This document shows positions 44,285 through 52,021 of a DNA stretch of 52,021 nt, piece after piece (the stretch's first letter is position 1; each line of letters opens with the position of its first letter). The DNA comes from an uncultured Pseudomonadales bacterium (lineage in GTDB: Bacteria > Pseudomonadota > Gammaproteobacteria > Pseudomonadales > Porticoccaceae). Location: the NCBI GenBank assembly GCA_938092205.1, contig CALKMW010000008.1:1-52021 (forward strand), written 5' to 3'. Made by a program: the position numbers and the translations under genes. The notes under the pieces were generated by a model. The model worked only from the letters and a program-made list of their open reading frames with translations. It ran no database searches and had not been told where the DNA came from.

Positions 44285-45736
44285 ATGGAATCTAAGTTAA
44301 CCCAAGCATCACCAATTATTGTATGGTTCCGACAGGACTTGCGTCTCCTAGACAATCCAGCATTATCCCAGGCCTGTGAGTTGGGTAACATTATTCCCGT
44401 TTATATCCTCGATGATAAATCAGCAGGAGACTGGTCAATGGGTGGTGCCAGCCGTTGGTGGCTACACCATGCACTGGAGTCATTGGATGAATCACTCGAC
44501 AATAAACTCAATATTTTTAATGCCGATCCGCTAGAGTGTCTGTCACATTTAGCTGAGGTTACTAACGCTAGGGCTGTGTATTGGAATCGTTGTTATGAGC
44601 CATGGCGGCTAGAACGTGACATGCAGCTTAAGGCGGATTTAAAGCAGCTGGGTCTAGAAGTAAAAAGCTTTAATGGTTCACTGCTGTGGGAACCATGGGA
44701 AATATTAAAAAAAGATCAAACGCCCTATAAGGTATTTACGCCCTATTTTAGGCGAGGCTGCCTTGGATATGTGCCGCCAAGAAAGCCGTTGCCGGCACCG
44801 AAAAATATCAATATTCCCGATAAAAGTGAATGCTCACTTACATTAAAAAACCTTGATTTACTGCCTAAAATAAATTGGGACAGTACAATGCAAGAAATTT
44901 GGTCTGTTGATGAGCAAGCCGCGGATAGCCTGCTTAATAGCTTTCTAGCTGAGGGGGTTGCCGACTATCGCGAGGGTAGGAATTTCCCGAGCAAGGCCCA
45001 TGTTTCTCGGTTGTCTCCCTATTTGCACTTTGGGCTTATATCGCCCAATACCGCTTGGTATAAGGCCAAACAACAGGGGCCAAAATCAGCCGATGAAGAT
45101 AATATTGGTGTTTTTCTCAGTGAATTGGGTTGGCGTGAATTCTCCTATTATTTGCTTTATCACTTTCCGCAACTTCCAGACAAAAATTTACAAATTAAAT
45201 TTGATCGTTTTGGATGGGCTAGTGATAGTGGAGAGGCCCTATCTGCGTGGCAAGCCGGCCAAACAGGTTACCCCCTGATCGATGCCGGTATGCGAGAGCT
45301 TTACACAACAGGCTATATGCACAATAGAGTGCGTATGGTTGTTGGGTCGTTCTTGGTTAAAAACCTTCTGATACATTGGCGTGAAGGCGCTAAATGGTTT
45401 TGGGACTGTCTAGTTGATGCTGATTTGGCAAGTAATAGTGCCAGTTGGCAGTGGGTTGGTGGGTGTGGGGCTGATGCCGCGCCATTTTTTAGAATTTTTA
45501 ATCCAATCACCCAAAGTGAAAAGTTTGATAAACAGGGCGACTACATTCGGCAATATGTCCCCGAATTAGCAAAATTACCGGCAAAATATATTCATGCGCC
45601 GTGGCTGGCGCCGACAGAAATATTAGAAGCAGCTAAGGTTTGCTTAGGGGAAAATTATCCAATGCCAATTGTCGACGTTAAACAGTCTCGTGAATTGGCA
45701 TTGGAAGAATTTAAGCGTATAAAAGTTCCAGCTTAG
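44285..45736 (+). CDS. phr: Deoxyribodipyrimidine (CPD) photolyase
   Basis: Repairs UV-induced cyclobutane pyrimidine dimers using light and FADH-. The ATG at 44285, preceded by CAAAGG, gives 483 residues starting [27 protein letters not shown]; the track's TTG adds ten residues. The antenna domain occupies about residues 10-140. The FAD domain has [23 protein letters not shown], the [13 protein letters not shown] segment, [25 protein letters not shown] and [29 protein letters not shown] in place of the NNGGWQWA of E. coli resembles the class III type of Alphaproteobacteria. It sits between purD and purH against their direction and overlaps purH by 4 bases at convergent ends. Confidence 0.93.
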   Translation: MESKLTQASPIIVWFRQDLRLLDNPALSQACELGNIIPVYILDDKSAGDWSMGGASRWWLHHALESLDESLDNKLNIFNADPLECLSHLAEVTNARAVYWNRCYEPWRLERDMQLKADLKQLGLEVKSFNGSLLWEPWEILKKDQTPYKVFTPYFRRGCLGYVPPRKPLPAPKNINIPDKSECSLTLKNLDLLPKINWDSTMQEIWSVDEQAADSLLNSFLAEGVADYREGRNFPSKAHVSRLSPYLHFGLISPNTAWYKAKQQGPKSADEDNIGVFLSELGWREFSYYLLYHFPQLPDKNLQIKFDRFGWASDSGEALSAWQAGQTGYPLIDAGMRELYTTGYMHNRVRMVVGSFLVKNLLIHWREGAKWFWDCLVDADLASNSASWQWVGGCGADAAPFFRIFNPITQSEKFDKQGDYIRQYVPELAKLPAKYIHAPWLAPTEILEAAKVCLGENYPMPIVDVKQSRELALEEFKRIKVPA

Positions 45737-47307
45737 TGTCTAAAGTGACGCATGCCAGTGAACACCATAGCCATTCCGTGCTCATTAGCTGCAGCAATCA
45801 CTTCGTCATCACGCATTGATCCGCCGGGCTGAATTATGCAGCTTATACCCGCTTGGCCGGCATTATCTATACCGTCACGGAATGGGAAGAAGGCATCTGA
45901 TGCCATCACCGCTCCCTTGACTTCAAGGTTGGCATGTTCTGCTTTAATGGCGGCGATACGCGCACTATTGATGCGACTCATCTGGCCAGCACCAACACCA
46001 ATAGTTTGGTTATTTTTGGCGTAGATGATGGCATTAGATTTGACCATTTTTGCGACTTTCCAAGCAAACAGCATATCCTTCATTTCTTGCTCAGATGGTA
46101 CTCGCTCACTAACAACTTTTAAGTCATCCTGACAAATCATACCGTTGTCGCGATCCTGAATTAACAGACCACCATTAACGCGTTTGTAATCAAAATCCTG
46201 TGGTCGCTGATCACTCCAATTACCACATTCGAGTAATCGCACATTTTTCTTAGCGCTAACAATTGCTTTGGCCTCTTCGGCAACTGATGGCGCAATAATG
46301 ACCTCAACAAATTGTTTTTCGCAAATAGCCGTGGCCGTGGCAGCATCTAATTCGCGATTAAACGCAATAATGCCACCAAACGCAGATTCTGGGTCTGTGG
46401 CAAAAGCTAATTCATAGGCAGTTGAGATATCTACTGCTATAGCCACGCCGCATGGGTTGGCGTGTTTAACAATGACACAGGCCGGCTCATCAAATTGCTT
46501 CACCGTCTCAAGCGCGGCATCTGTATCGGCAATATTATTGAATGACAGTTCCTTGCCTTGAATTTGCGTAGCAGTAGAGACACTAGCATCCGTAGGATTC
46601 TCTTCAGTGTAGAAGGCGGCCTTTTGGTGGGGGTTTTCGCCGTAGCGCATTTCTTGAGTTTTTACATATTGCACATTGTATGTGTCAGAAAAATCACGCG
46701 CCTTATTGCTAGTGTCGCGACGACCAAAGTGATTGGCAATCATGCCATCGTAGGCCGCAGTGTGCTCAAATGCTTTTACCATTAGTTGGTAGCGCGTTTC
46801 ATACCCAAGTTGTCCCTGATTTTCCTGCATTTCTTCGGTAACAGTTTGGTAGTCGCTAGCATTAACAACAATGGCTACATCGCGATGATTTTTTGCCGCG
46901 GAACGAACCATGGTGGGTCCGCCAATATCGATATTCTCAATAGCAGTTGGCAAATCACAATTTGGGTCAGCAACAGTCGAGGCAAAGGGGTAGAGGTTCA
47001 CTACCACCATATCAATGGCTTTAATGCCGTGCTCATCCATTACCTGTTCGTCGGTGCCGCGTCGGCCTAAAATACCGCCATGAACCTTAGGGTGAAGTGT
47101 TTTTACACGGCCGTCCATCATCTCCGGAAATCCGGTGTACTGGGACACTTCAACAACGTCAATTCCCTGCTGTGTAAGTAATTTAAACGTACCGCCAGTG
47201 GACAGTATTTCTACTCCTTGGTCGTTAAGTGTACGGGCAAATTCAACAATGCCAGTTTTATCTGACACGCTAATTAGGGCGCGGGAAACTTTTCTTAATT
47301 CGCTCAT
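45733..47307 (-). CDS. purH: Bifunctional AICAR formyltransferase / IMP cyclohydrolase
   Basis: The last two steps of IMP synthesis. It has 524 residues. The N-terminal cyclohydrolase domain shows [53 protein letters not shown] and [16 protein letters not shown] near 128-143. The formyltransferase domain has [13 protein letters not shown] near 222, the [14 protein letters not shown] lysine-histidine pair near 278, and [31 protein letters not shown] near the C-terminus. It is downstream of fis by 15 bases and so is likely in the dusB-fis-purH unit. Confidence 0.97.
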   Translation of the reverse strand: MSELRKVSRALISVSDKTGIVEFARTLNDQGVEILSTGGTFKLLTQQGIDVVEVSQYTGFPEMMDGRVKTLHPKVHGGILGRRGTDEQVMDEHGIKAIDMVVVNLYPFASTVADPNCDLPTAIENIDIGGPTMVRSAAKNHRDVAIVVNASDYQTVTEEMQENQGQLGYETRYQLMVKAFEHTAAYDGMIANHFGRRDTSNKARDFSDTYNVQYVKTQEMRYGENPHQKAAFYTEENPTDASVSTATQIQGKELSFNNIADTDAALETVKQFDEPACVIVKHANPCGVAIAVDISTAYELAFATDPESAFGGIIAFNRELDAATATAICEKQFVEVIIAPSVAEEAKAIVSAKKNVRLLECGNWSDQRPQDFDYKRVNGGLLIQDRDNGMICQDDLKVVSERVPSEQEMKDMLFAWKVAKMVKSNAIIYAKNNQTIGVGAGQMSRINSARIAAIKAEHANLEVKGAVMASDAFFPFRDGIDNAGQAGISCIIQPGGSMRDDEVIAAANEHGMAMVFTGMRHFRH

Positions 47308-47322
47308 TTAATCCTCGGATAT

Positions 47323-47619
47323 TTAAAGAAGGTTGTACTGTTTTAATTTTTTGCGCAAAGTGCCGCGGTTTAAACCCAGCAGTGCAGCAGTTTTACTCTG
47401 ATTGTTTCGGGTATATTTCATTGCTGCCATGAGCAGAGGAGGCTCTACTTCGGCCATAACAAGATTGTAAACTTCCTTGGTGTCCTGGCCGTCCAAGTCG
47501 TGGAAATATTGCTGCATAGCCTCAGCCACATGGTCGCGCAATGATTGTTGTTGCGTTATTTCTGGTGCTTCTGTGGCCAGCTGATCAAGGCTATTATCGA
47601 TATCAAATTCTGTGGTCAT
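47323..47619 (-). CDS. fis: DNA-binding protein Fis
   Basis: A growth-phase nucleoid protein and transcription activator. It has 98 residues, the standard length. The C-terminal helix-turn-helix reads PPLLMAAMKYTRNNQSKTAALLGLNRGTLRKKLKQYNLL and is nearly identical to E. coli Fis. The N-terminal half is divergent and acidic, as usual. Its start overlaps the dusB stop by 4 bases. The dusB-fis arrangement is conserved across gammaproteobacteria, with control from the promoter upstream of dusB. Confidence 0.97.
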   Translation of the reverse strand: MTTEFDIDNSLDQLATEAPEITQQQSLRDHVAEAMQQYFHDLDGQDTKEVYNLVMAEVEPPLLMAAMKYTRNNQSKTAALLGLNRGTLRKKLKQYNLL

Positions 47620-48602
47620 GCAGCGCGCTCCTGAGGCAGATATTTCGAGAAAAATTCAGAAAGCTGTTGTTGCTGCTGTAATCGAGTCTCGTGTTGATTA
47701 AAGATTTTAGTGAATGCCTTGCCATCATCTAGCCAGCGGCTGTACCAGCCGATATGTTTTCTAGAAATTCGGACACCGCCAACCTCGCCATAAAACTCAT
47801 GCAAATCAGTCAGGTGTCTGGTCATTACCTGGCCTACGTCCTTAAGTGTGGGGTCTGCTAGCAGTTCGCCATGCTTAAGATAGTGATTAATCTGATTAAA
47901 AATCCATGGATTACCCTGCGCGCCTCGGCCAATCATTACAGCGCAGGCACCGGTCTTGTTGAGAACGGTTTCAGCCTGTGTGGCTGAGGTGATGTCGCCA
48001 TTGGCAAATACCGGAATTGAAATAGCATCAACTACCTTAGCAATGCTGTCATACTCGACTTCACCAACAAAACGACAGGCTTTGGTTCGACCATGAATGG
48101 CCAACGCCAGGATCCCAGACTGTTCGGCAATTTTGGCAATTTCGGTGGCATTGCGATTTTGACGATCCCAACCCGTGCGTATTTTTAAGGTCACCGGAAC
48201 CTCAACCGCATTAACTACGGCAGACAGAATGCGCTCAACCAGTTCTGGATCTCTTAAAAGTGCAGATCCAGCTGCACGCTTGCAGACTTTTTTGGCCGGA
48301 CAGCCCATATTGATATCAATAATTTCTGCGCCCTGTGCCACATTAAATTGCGCAGCTTCGGCCATCATTTGTGGGTCATAGCCGGCAATTTGAACAGATC
48401 GGGGTGAAGGCTCATCGCCAAATTGAATGCGCAAGCGAGACTTTCTTGTTGACCATGTAGTTGGATCTGAGGCAACCATTTCAGATACTACAAGCCCTGC
48501 ACCCATTTCTCGACACAGCTGCCGAAAGGGTAGATCAGTCACTCCAGCCATTGGGGCTAGAACGGTTTTGCTATTAATTTGAAAGGGGCCAATAGTAAAC
48601 AA
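47616..48602 (-). CDS. dusB: tRNA-dihydrouridine synthase B
   Basis: An FMN enzyme that reduces specific uridines in tRNA D-loops. It has 328 residues. APMAGVTDLPFRQLCREMGAGLVVSEM (residues about 17-43) binds FMN. The catalytic cysteine is in DINMGCPAKKVCKRAAGSALL near 96-116. LKIRTGWDR, LAIHGRTKACRF, VFANGDI and MIGRGAQGNPWIF complete the barrel. It leads the dusB-fis unit. A candidate promoter with a C-rich discriminator lies upstream at 48672-48700. Confidence 0.96.
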   Translation of the reverse strand: MFTIGPFQINSKTVLAPMAGVTDLPFRQLCREMGAGLVVSEMVASDPTTWSTRKSRLRIQFGDEPSPRSVQIAGYDPQMMAEAAQFNVAQGAEIIDINMGCPAKKVCKRAAGSALLRDPELVERILSAVVNAVEVPVTLKIRTGWDRQNRNATEIAKIAEQSGILALAIHGRTKACRFVGEVEYDSIAKVVDAISIPVFANGDITSATQAETVLNKTGACAVMIGRGAQGNPWIFNQINHYLKHGELLADPTLKDVGQVMTRHLTDLHEFYGEVGGVRISRKHIGWYSRWLDDGKAFTKIFNQHETRLQQQQQLSEFFSKYLPQERAA

Positions 48603-48671
48603 ATGAATATCTTCGTTAAAAATGGGTTTAACAGTTTAATTGAAAACCAAGATCCATTTGGTAGGGGTGCA

Positions 48672-48700
48672 ATCATACTCCTAACCGAGTTGATTAAAAA
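48672..48700 (-). promoter_or_regulatory. Candidate dusB-fis promoter
   Basis: On the minus strand TTTTTA (48700-48695), a 17-base spacer and TATGAT (48677-48672) precede TGCACCCC. The GC-rich stretch after the -10 resembles the discriminator of the growth-rate-controlled fis promoter in E. coli. The -35 is weak. Confidence 0.4.
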
Positions 48701-48740
48701 GTGATCAATAAAAAAATAATTGATTCTTTATAGGGGCTAA

Positions 48741-49634
48741 CTATTGTGTTTTGGTGGCTGAAAGTTGCATCCAATTATCTTCGACAGCAGCAGGAGCAAA
48801 AATAAACTGATCTGCATAGGCCGCGGACACTTGGTCAACTTGATGACTAAGAATGCCGGAAAGGCAGATCAGGCCTTGGTTAAGGGTAAGCCCGCTAATT
48901 TGGTCGGCTAAGTCTATCAGTGGCTTAGCCAGAATATTGGCAAGCATAATATCTGCTTTTATATCGGCTGGAATCTGTTCCGGAAGCAGGGTAATCAGTC
49001 TATTGTTGGCTATATCGTTGCGTTGAGCATTGTCGCGAGTAGCTAGTAAGGCTTGAGGGTCGTTATCAATAGCCCAGACTTTGTCAGCTCCGAGTAACAA
49101 TGCAGCTATACCCAAGATGCCAGAGCCGCAACCAAAATCAATAACGGTTTTGCCGCTAAGAGATTGTTTTTCTAGCCAGTTAAGGCAAAGCATAGTGGTG
49201 GGGTGGCTGCCGGTGCCAAATGCCAAGCCCGGATCTAGTCGGAGGTTAACTGCCTCTGGCTCAGGGGCGTCTATCCAGCTTGGGCAAATCCATAGTCGGC
49301 CATCGCTACAGGCAATAGGTTTAAAGTGTTTTTTCCACTCTTGAGACCAGTCTTTATCTTCAACTAACTCCCAGACCGCCTGTAAAGAAAATGGCAGAAA
49401 GGCCTGTATTTGCTTTTGCGTTGTTGAGGGGTCGATAGTCGCAGGAAAAAGCGCAGTCAGGATGCAGTTATCCCACAGCGGAGTTTCGCCTACGCCAGGC
49501 TCCAAGATAGGTTGATCTGCGGCATCTTGCAATGTCACAGAAACAGCCCCAGCATCCAGAACAGCATCTTCAATTTGTTCGGTTTGCTGAGGTGTCACTT
49601 CAATATTTAGCTGTATCCACTTGCTTGAATCCAT
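48741..49634 (-). CDS. prmA: Ribosomal protein L11 methyltransferase
   Basis: Trimethylates ribosomal protein L11. The ATG at 49634 gives 297 residues; the track's GTG start adds three. WIQLNIEVTPQQTEQIEDAVLDAGAVSVTL is the typical substrate-binding N-domain. DWSQEWKKHFKPI lies near residue 95. The SAM domain has LRLDPGLAFGTGSHPTTMLCL near 132, VIDFGCGSGILGIAALLLGA near 166 and the catalytic-region motif MLANILAKPLI near 230. It is downstream of accC by 46 bases, the order seen in Pseudomonas. Confidence 0.96.
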   Translation of the reverse strand: MDSSKWIQLNIEVTPQQTEQIEDAVLDAGAVSVTLQDAADQPILEPGVGETPLWDNCILTALFPATIDPSTTQKQIQAFLPFSLQAVWELVEDKDWSQEWKKHFKPIACSDGRLWICPSWIDAPEPEAVNLRLDPGLAFGTGSHPTTMLCLNWLEKQSLSGKTVIDFGCGSGILGIAALLLGADKVWAIDNDPQALLATRDNAQRNDIANNRLITLLPEQIPADIKADIMLANILAKPLIDLADQISGLTLNQGLICLSGILSHQVDQVSAAYADQFIFAPAAVEDNWMQLSATKTQ

Positions 49635-49680
49635 AGTAAGCACTCACTTATATGATTGATGCCCCTATGGCTTTTACCCA

Positions 49681-51021
49681 TTAAAGTCCGAGTTTTTTCT
49701 CCAAATAATGGATATTAACGCCGCCTTTTTTGAATTCTTCGTCGCGCACCAGATCGGCATGCAGATCAATATTGGTTTTAATGCCATCAATCATCATTTC
49801 GTCTAGCGCATTGCGCATGCGTGATAAGGCAGAGTTACGATCGCGGCCATAGGTTATAACCTTGCCAATCATCGAATCATAATTAGGCGGCACGCTATAG
49901 CCATTGTAAATATGAGAATCAACTCTTACACCATTACCGCCGGGTGCGTGATAGGCAACGATTTTACCGGGTTGGGGCAAGAAGGTCTTTGGGTCTTCGG
50001 CATTGATACGGCATTCAAACGAGTGCCCGCGGAAAACAATATCTTCTTGCTTAATGCTAAGCGGCCTGCCGCCGGCAATAGTAAGCTGCTCTTTAATAAT
50101 ATCAACGCCAGTAATCATCTCTGATACGGGATGCTCTACCTGAACACGCGTATTCATCTCAATAAAGTAGTAGTTGCCATCTTCATAAAGGAATTCGAAG
50201 GTTCCGGCACCGCGATAGTTCATCTGAATACAGGCTTCAACACAGCTTGCAAAAACTGCTTGCCTAGCCTCTTCAGGGATTCCAGGGGCAGGAGCTTCTT
50301 CAATAACCTTCTGATGGCGACGCTGCAATGAGCAGTCGCGATCGCCAAGATGAATGGCATTGCCTTGACCGTCAGAGAGAACCTGAACCTCAACATGGCG
50401 TGGGTTCTGTAGGAATTTCTCCATATAAACCGTGCCATCACCAAAGGCAGCTGCGGCTTCTGTTTTTGTAATAGTGACTGAGTTAACAAGGCTTTCTTCA
50501 TTTTCAACTACGCGCATACCGCGACCACCACCACCGGCGGCGGCCTTAACAATTACTGGGTAGCCAATGCGTTTGGCTGTGGCGCGCAATTCGTCAGGGT
50601 CCTCTGAAAGCGGGCCGTCAGAGCCCGGAACTGTTGGTACACCGGCTATTTTCATAGCTTTAATAGCTGCAACTTTGTCGCCCATAGTGCGAATAGTTTC
50701 AGCCTTAGGGCCAATAAATGTGAAGCCACTATCTTCAACCTGTTCAGCGAAATCAGCATTTTCAGCTAAAAAGCCGTAACCAGGGTGGACTGCCTGAGCG
50801 CCGGTCACTTCCATGGCGCTAATAATAGCGGGTACGTTAAGGTAGCTTTGCGGCGATGGGTTGGGTCCAATACAGACGGCCTGATCAGCAAGCTTTACAT
50901 GTTTTAGCTCGGCATCGATTTTGGAGTGAACAGCCACTGTTTGAATTCCAAGCTCCTTACAGGCGCGAAGAATTCTCAGGGCAATTTCGCCACGGTTGGC
51001 GATAAGCACTTTATCCAGCAT
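49681..51021 (-). CDS. accC: Acetyl-CoA carboxylase, biotin carboxylase subunit
   Basis: Carboxylates the biotin on AccB with bicarbonate and ATP, the first half-reaction of fatty acid synthesis. It has 446 residues. [25 protein letters not shown] opens the protein and GFLAENADF lies near residue 83. The ATP-grasp glycine loop is [17 protein letters not shown] near 156-172, followed by [34 protein letters not shown] near 210-243 and the active-site [20 protein letters not shown] near 287-306. It is 20 bases downstream of accB, as usual for accBC. Confidence 0.98.
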   Translation of the reverse strand: MLDKVLIANRGEIALRILRACKELGIQTVAVHSKIDAELKHVKLADQAVCIGPNPSPQSYLNVPAIISAMEVTGAQAVHPGYGFLAENADFAEQVEDSGFTFIGPKAETIRTMGDKVAAIKAMKIAGVPTVPGSDGPLSEDPDELRATAKRIGYPVIVKAAAGGGGRGMRVVENEESLVNSVTITKTEAAAAFGDGTVYMEKFLQNPRHVEVQVLSDGQGNAIHLGDRDCSLQRRHQKVIEEAPAPGIPEEARQAVFASCVEACIQMNYRGAGTFEFLYEDGNYYFIEMNTRVQVEHPVSEMITGVDIIKEQLTIAGGRPLSIKQEDIVFRGHSFECRINAEDPKTFLPQPGKIVAYHAPGGNGVRVDSHIYNGYSVPPNYDSMIGKVITYGRDRNSALSRMRNALDEMMIDGIKTNIDLHADLVRDEEFKKGGVNIHYLEKKLGL

Positions 51022-51041
51022 ATTGCAGTTCCTAGAGGCGA

Positions 51042-51488
51042 TTAAACAATGGTAACTATAGATTGATCGAATTCAACAGCTTCGCCATCTTCGATCAATA
51101 TGGCACCAATGGTGCCGGCTTTGTCAGCTTCAATCTGATTCATCATTTTCATTGCTTCGATGATGCAGATCACATCGCCCACAGCGACTTTTTGGCCAAC
51201 AGAGACAAATGCTGGTGAGCCCGGTGCAGGTGATGCATAGAATGTACCGACCATCGGTGATTTAACAGCATGCCCAGCTGGTTCTTCTGCGGCCGGTGCA
51301 GCTGCCTCAGCTGCAGGCGCGGCTGTCGGCGCAGGTACCGCAGCTACAGGGGCTGGGGCGGCGGCGTAGGTTACCGCAGTGCCGCCGCGACTGATGCGAA
51401 CAGACTCATCACCCTCATTGATTTCTAATTCATTAATATTAGATTGTTCTAATAATTCGATTAATTTTTTAACTTTACGAATATCCAT
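51042..51488 (-). CDS. accB: Acetyl-CoA carboxylase, biotin carboxyl carrier protein
   Basis: Carries biotin between the carboxylase and transferase sites. It has 148 residues. The N-terminal [34 protein letters not shown] is conserved. Residues about 35-72 form a mobile Ala-Pro-rich linker. The C-terminal biotinyl domain carries the modified lysine in [15 protein letters not shown] near residue 113, with the [10 protein letters not shown] start and the thumb region between. It lies between aroQ (16 bases) and accC (20 bases) in one operon. Confidence 0.97.
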   Translation of the reverse strand: MDIRKVKKLIELLEQSNINELEINEGDESVRISRGGTAVTYAAAPAPVAAVPAPTAAPAAEAAAPAAEEPAGHAVKSPMVGTFYASPAPGSPAFVSVGQKVAVGDVICIIEAMKMMNQIEADKAGTIGAILIEDGEAVEFDQSIVTIV

Positions 51489-51504
51489 CCTGCGCTCTCA
51501 ATAG

Positions 51505-51951
51505 TTAGGAGTTAGTTTTTAGTTTAGTAGCTACTGCCTGCATGGCAAGGTTGTAGCTATTTGCGCCGAATCCACAAATAACACCATCGGCAATATCAGA
51601 AAAATAGGAGTGACGACGAAATTCTTCTCTCGCATGGACATTTGAGAGGTGAACTTCAATAAAAGGTATTGCCACACCTAAAAGGGCATCCCGAATAGCG
51701 ACACTAGTATGAGTAAATGCGCCGGGATTAAAAATTATATAGTCGACGCCCTCTTGGTTGGCATCGTGAATACGTTGAATTAAGTCGTGCTCAGCATTGC
51801 TTTGAAAGCAAGTTGCCTTATGACCTTCAGCGGTCGCGGCAGTGGTGAGCTGCTGGTTAATTTGCTCTAGGGTCTCTAGGCCATACTTCTCTGGCTCACG
51901 AGTGCCAAGCAGATTGAGGTTAGGGCCGTTTAGAATAAGTATTGTTGACAT
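51505..51951 (-). CDS. aroQ: 3-dehydroquinate dehydratase, type II
   Basis: Third step of the shikimate pathway; the type II enzyme is a dodecamer unrelated to AroD. It has 148 residues. [20 protein letters not shown] (residues about 5-24) includes the catalytic arginine and tyrosine. [17 protein letters not shown] near 74-90 and [32 protein letters not shown] near 97-128 hold the catalytic histidine and substrate residues. It is first in aroQ-accB-accC, a conserved order in gammaproteobacteria. Confidence 0.97.
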   Translation of the reverse strand: MSTILILNGPNLNLLGTREPEKYGLETLEQINQQLTTAATAEGHKATCFQSNAEHDLIQRIHDANQEGVDYIIFNPGAFTHTSVAIRDALLGVAIPFIEVHLSNVHAREEFRRHSYFSDIADGVICGFGANSYNLAMQAVATKLKTNS

Positions 51952-52021
51952 AAATCCCCAGACGATAAGTCAATTTGGGACTAGTCTGCACTAAAAATGC
52001 CAAGCTGTCTATGATTTCTGT

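Noticed and set aside
48701-48728. Weak AT-rich hairpin (ATCAAT/ATTGAT) after prmA as a terminator
   Set aside because: The stem is only about six AT pairs and lacks a proper GC base, so it is not reported as a terminator.

Overview
The window looks like an ordinary chromosomal stretch of a marine gammaproteobacterium. Nearly every gene is a recognisable housekeeping gene. Several local gene orders match those I recall from Pseudomonas and its relatives: yggS-proC-yggT-metX-metW-(DUF4426)-rdgB-hemW beside pilT; gshB-yqgE-ruvX; trpGDC-crp-osmC-coq7; trxA-rho-ubiD; purH-fis-dusB and prmA-accC-accB-aroQ. The AT-leaning base composition, a TRAP transporter, a photolyase and small intergenic gaps suggest an oligotrophic marine lineage of the Cellvibrionales/SAR92 type. 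That placement is inference; no rRNA is present to test it. I see no tRNA, rRNA, CRISPR array, insertion sequence or prophage.

Layout. 1-4.2 kb: the 5' end of a probable glyQ, then an overlapping galU-lpxL-ubiC-ubiA run, then yaaA on the opposite strand. 4.3-7.8 kb: two TRAP permease genes without a binding protein, an alpha/beta hydrolase and a solitary exbD. 7.9-14.2 kb: mutM, coaD-rsmD, ftsY, rpoH (ftsEX is missing between them), a DUF423 gene, trmB and an FKBP lipoprotein. 14.2-25.4 kb, mostly minus strand: rsd, dsbB, gshA, a small unknown, an LplT-like transporter, ubiD, rho, trxA, a CDF transporter, hemW, rdgB and a DUF4426 gene. 25.4-33.8 kb: metW-metX, tas, yggT-proC-yggS, pilT, ruvX-yqgE, gshB. 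34-39.4 kb: rpe, then trpEGDC behind a previously unlisted 20-codon leader ORF with two Trp codons, then crp. 39.5-42.8 kb: osmC, a 470-bp gene-poor interval, a LysR regulator, coq7 and a membrane protein. 42.8-52 kb: purD, a photolyase, purH-fis-dusB, prmA, accC-accB-aroQ.

Working together: four ubiquinone genes (ubiC, ubiA, ubiD, coq7) lie in three places. Both glutathione genes (gshA, gshB) are present but apart. Tryptophan, methionine (metXW), purine (purD, purH) and fatty acid (accBC) synthesis are represented. Regulators include sigma-32, Rsd, Rho, Crp, Fis and one LysR protein.

The most interesting non-coding region is 39966-40435. On the minus strand it appears to encode two tandem small RNAs, each ending in a strong intrinsic terminator with a U-run. 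Both carry the same 12-nt unpaired stretch, CAAACCCCTCTT. They are divergent from a LysR gene, and a 24-bp near-perfect dyad lies between them and its promoter. This resembles an OxyR/OxyS type of arrangement and is my best candidate for an undescribed system. Other points of note are the trp leader, a sigma-32-like promoter in front of rpoH, and a perfect 11-bp inverted repeat in front of the TRAP genes.
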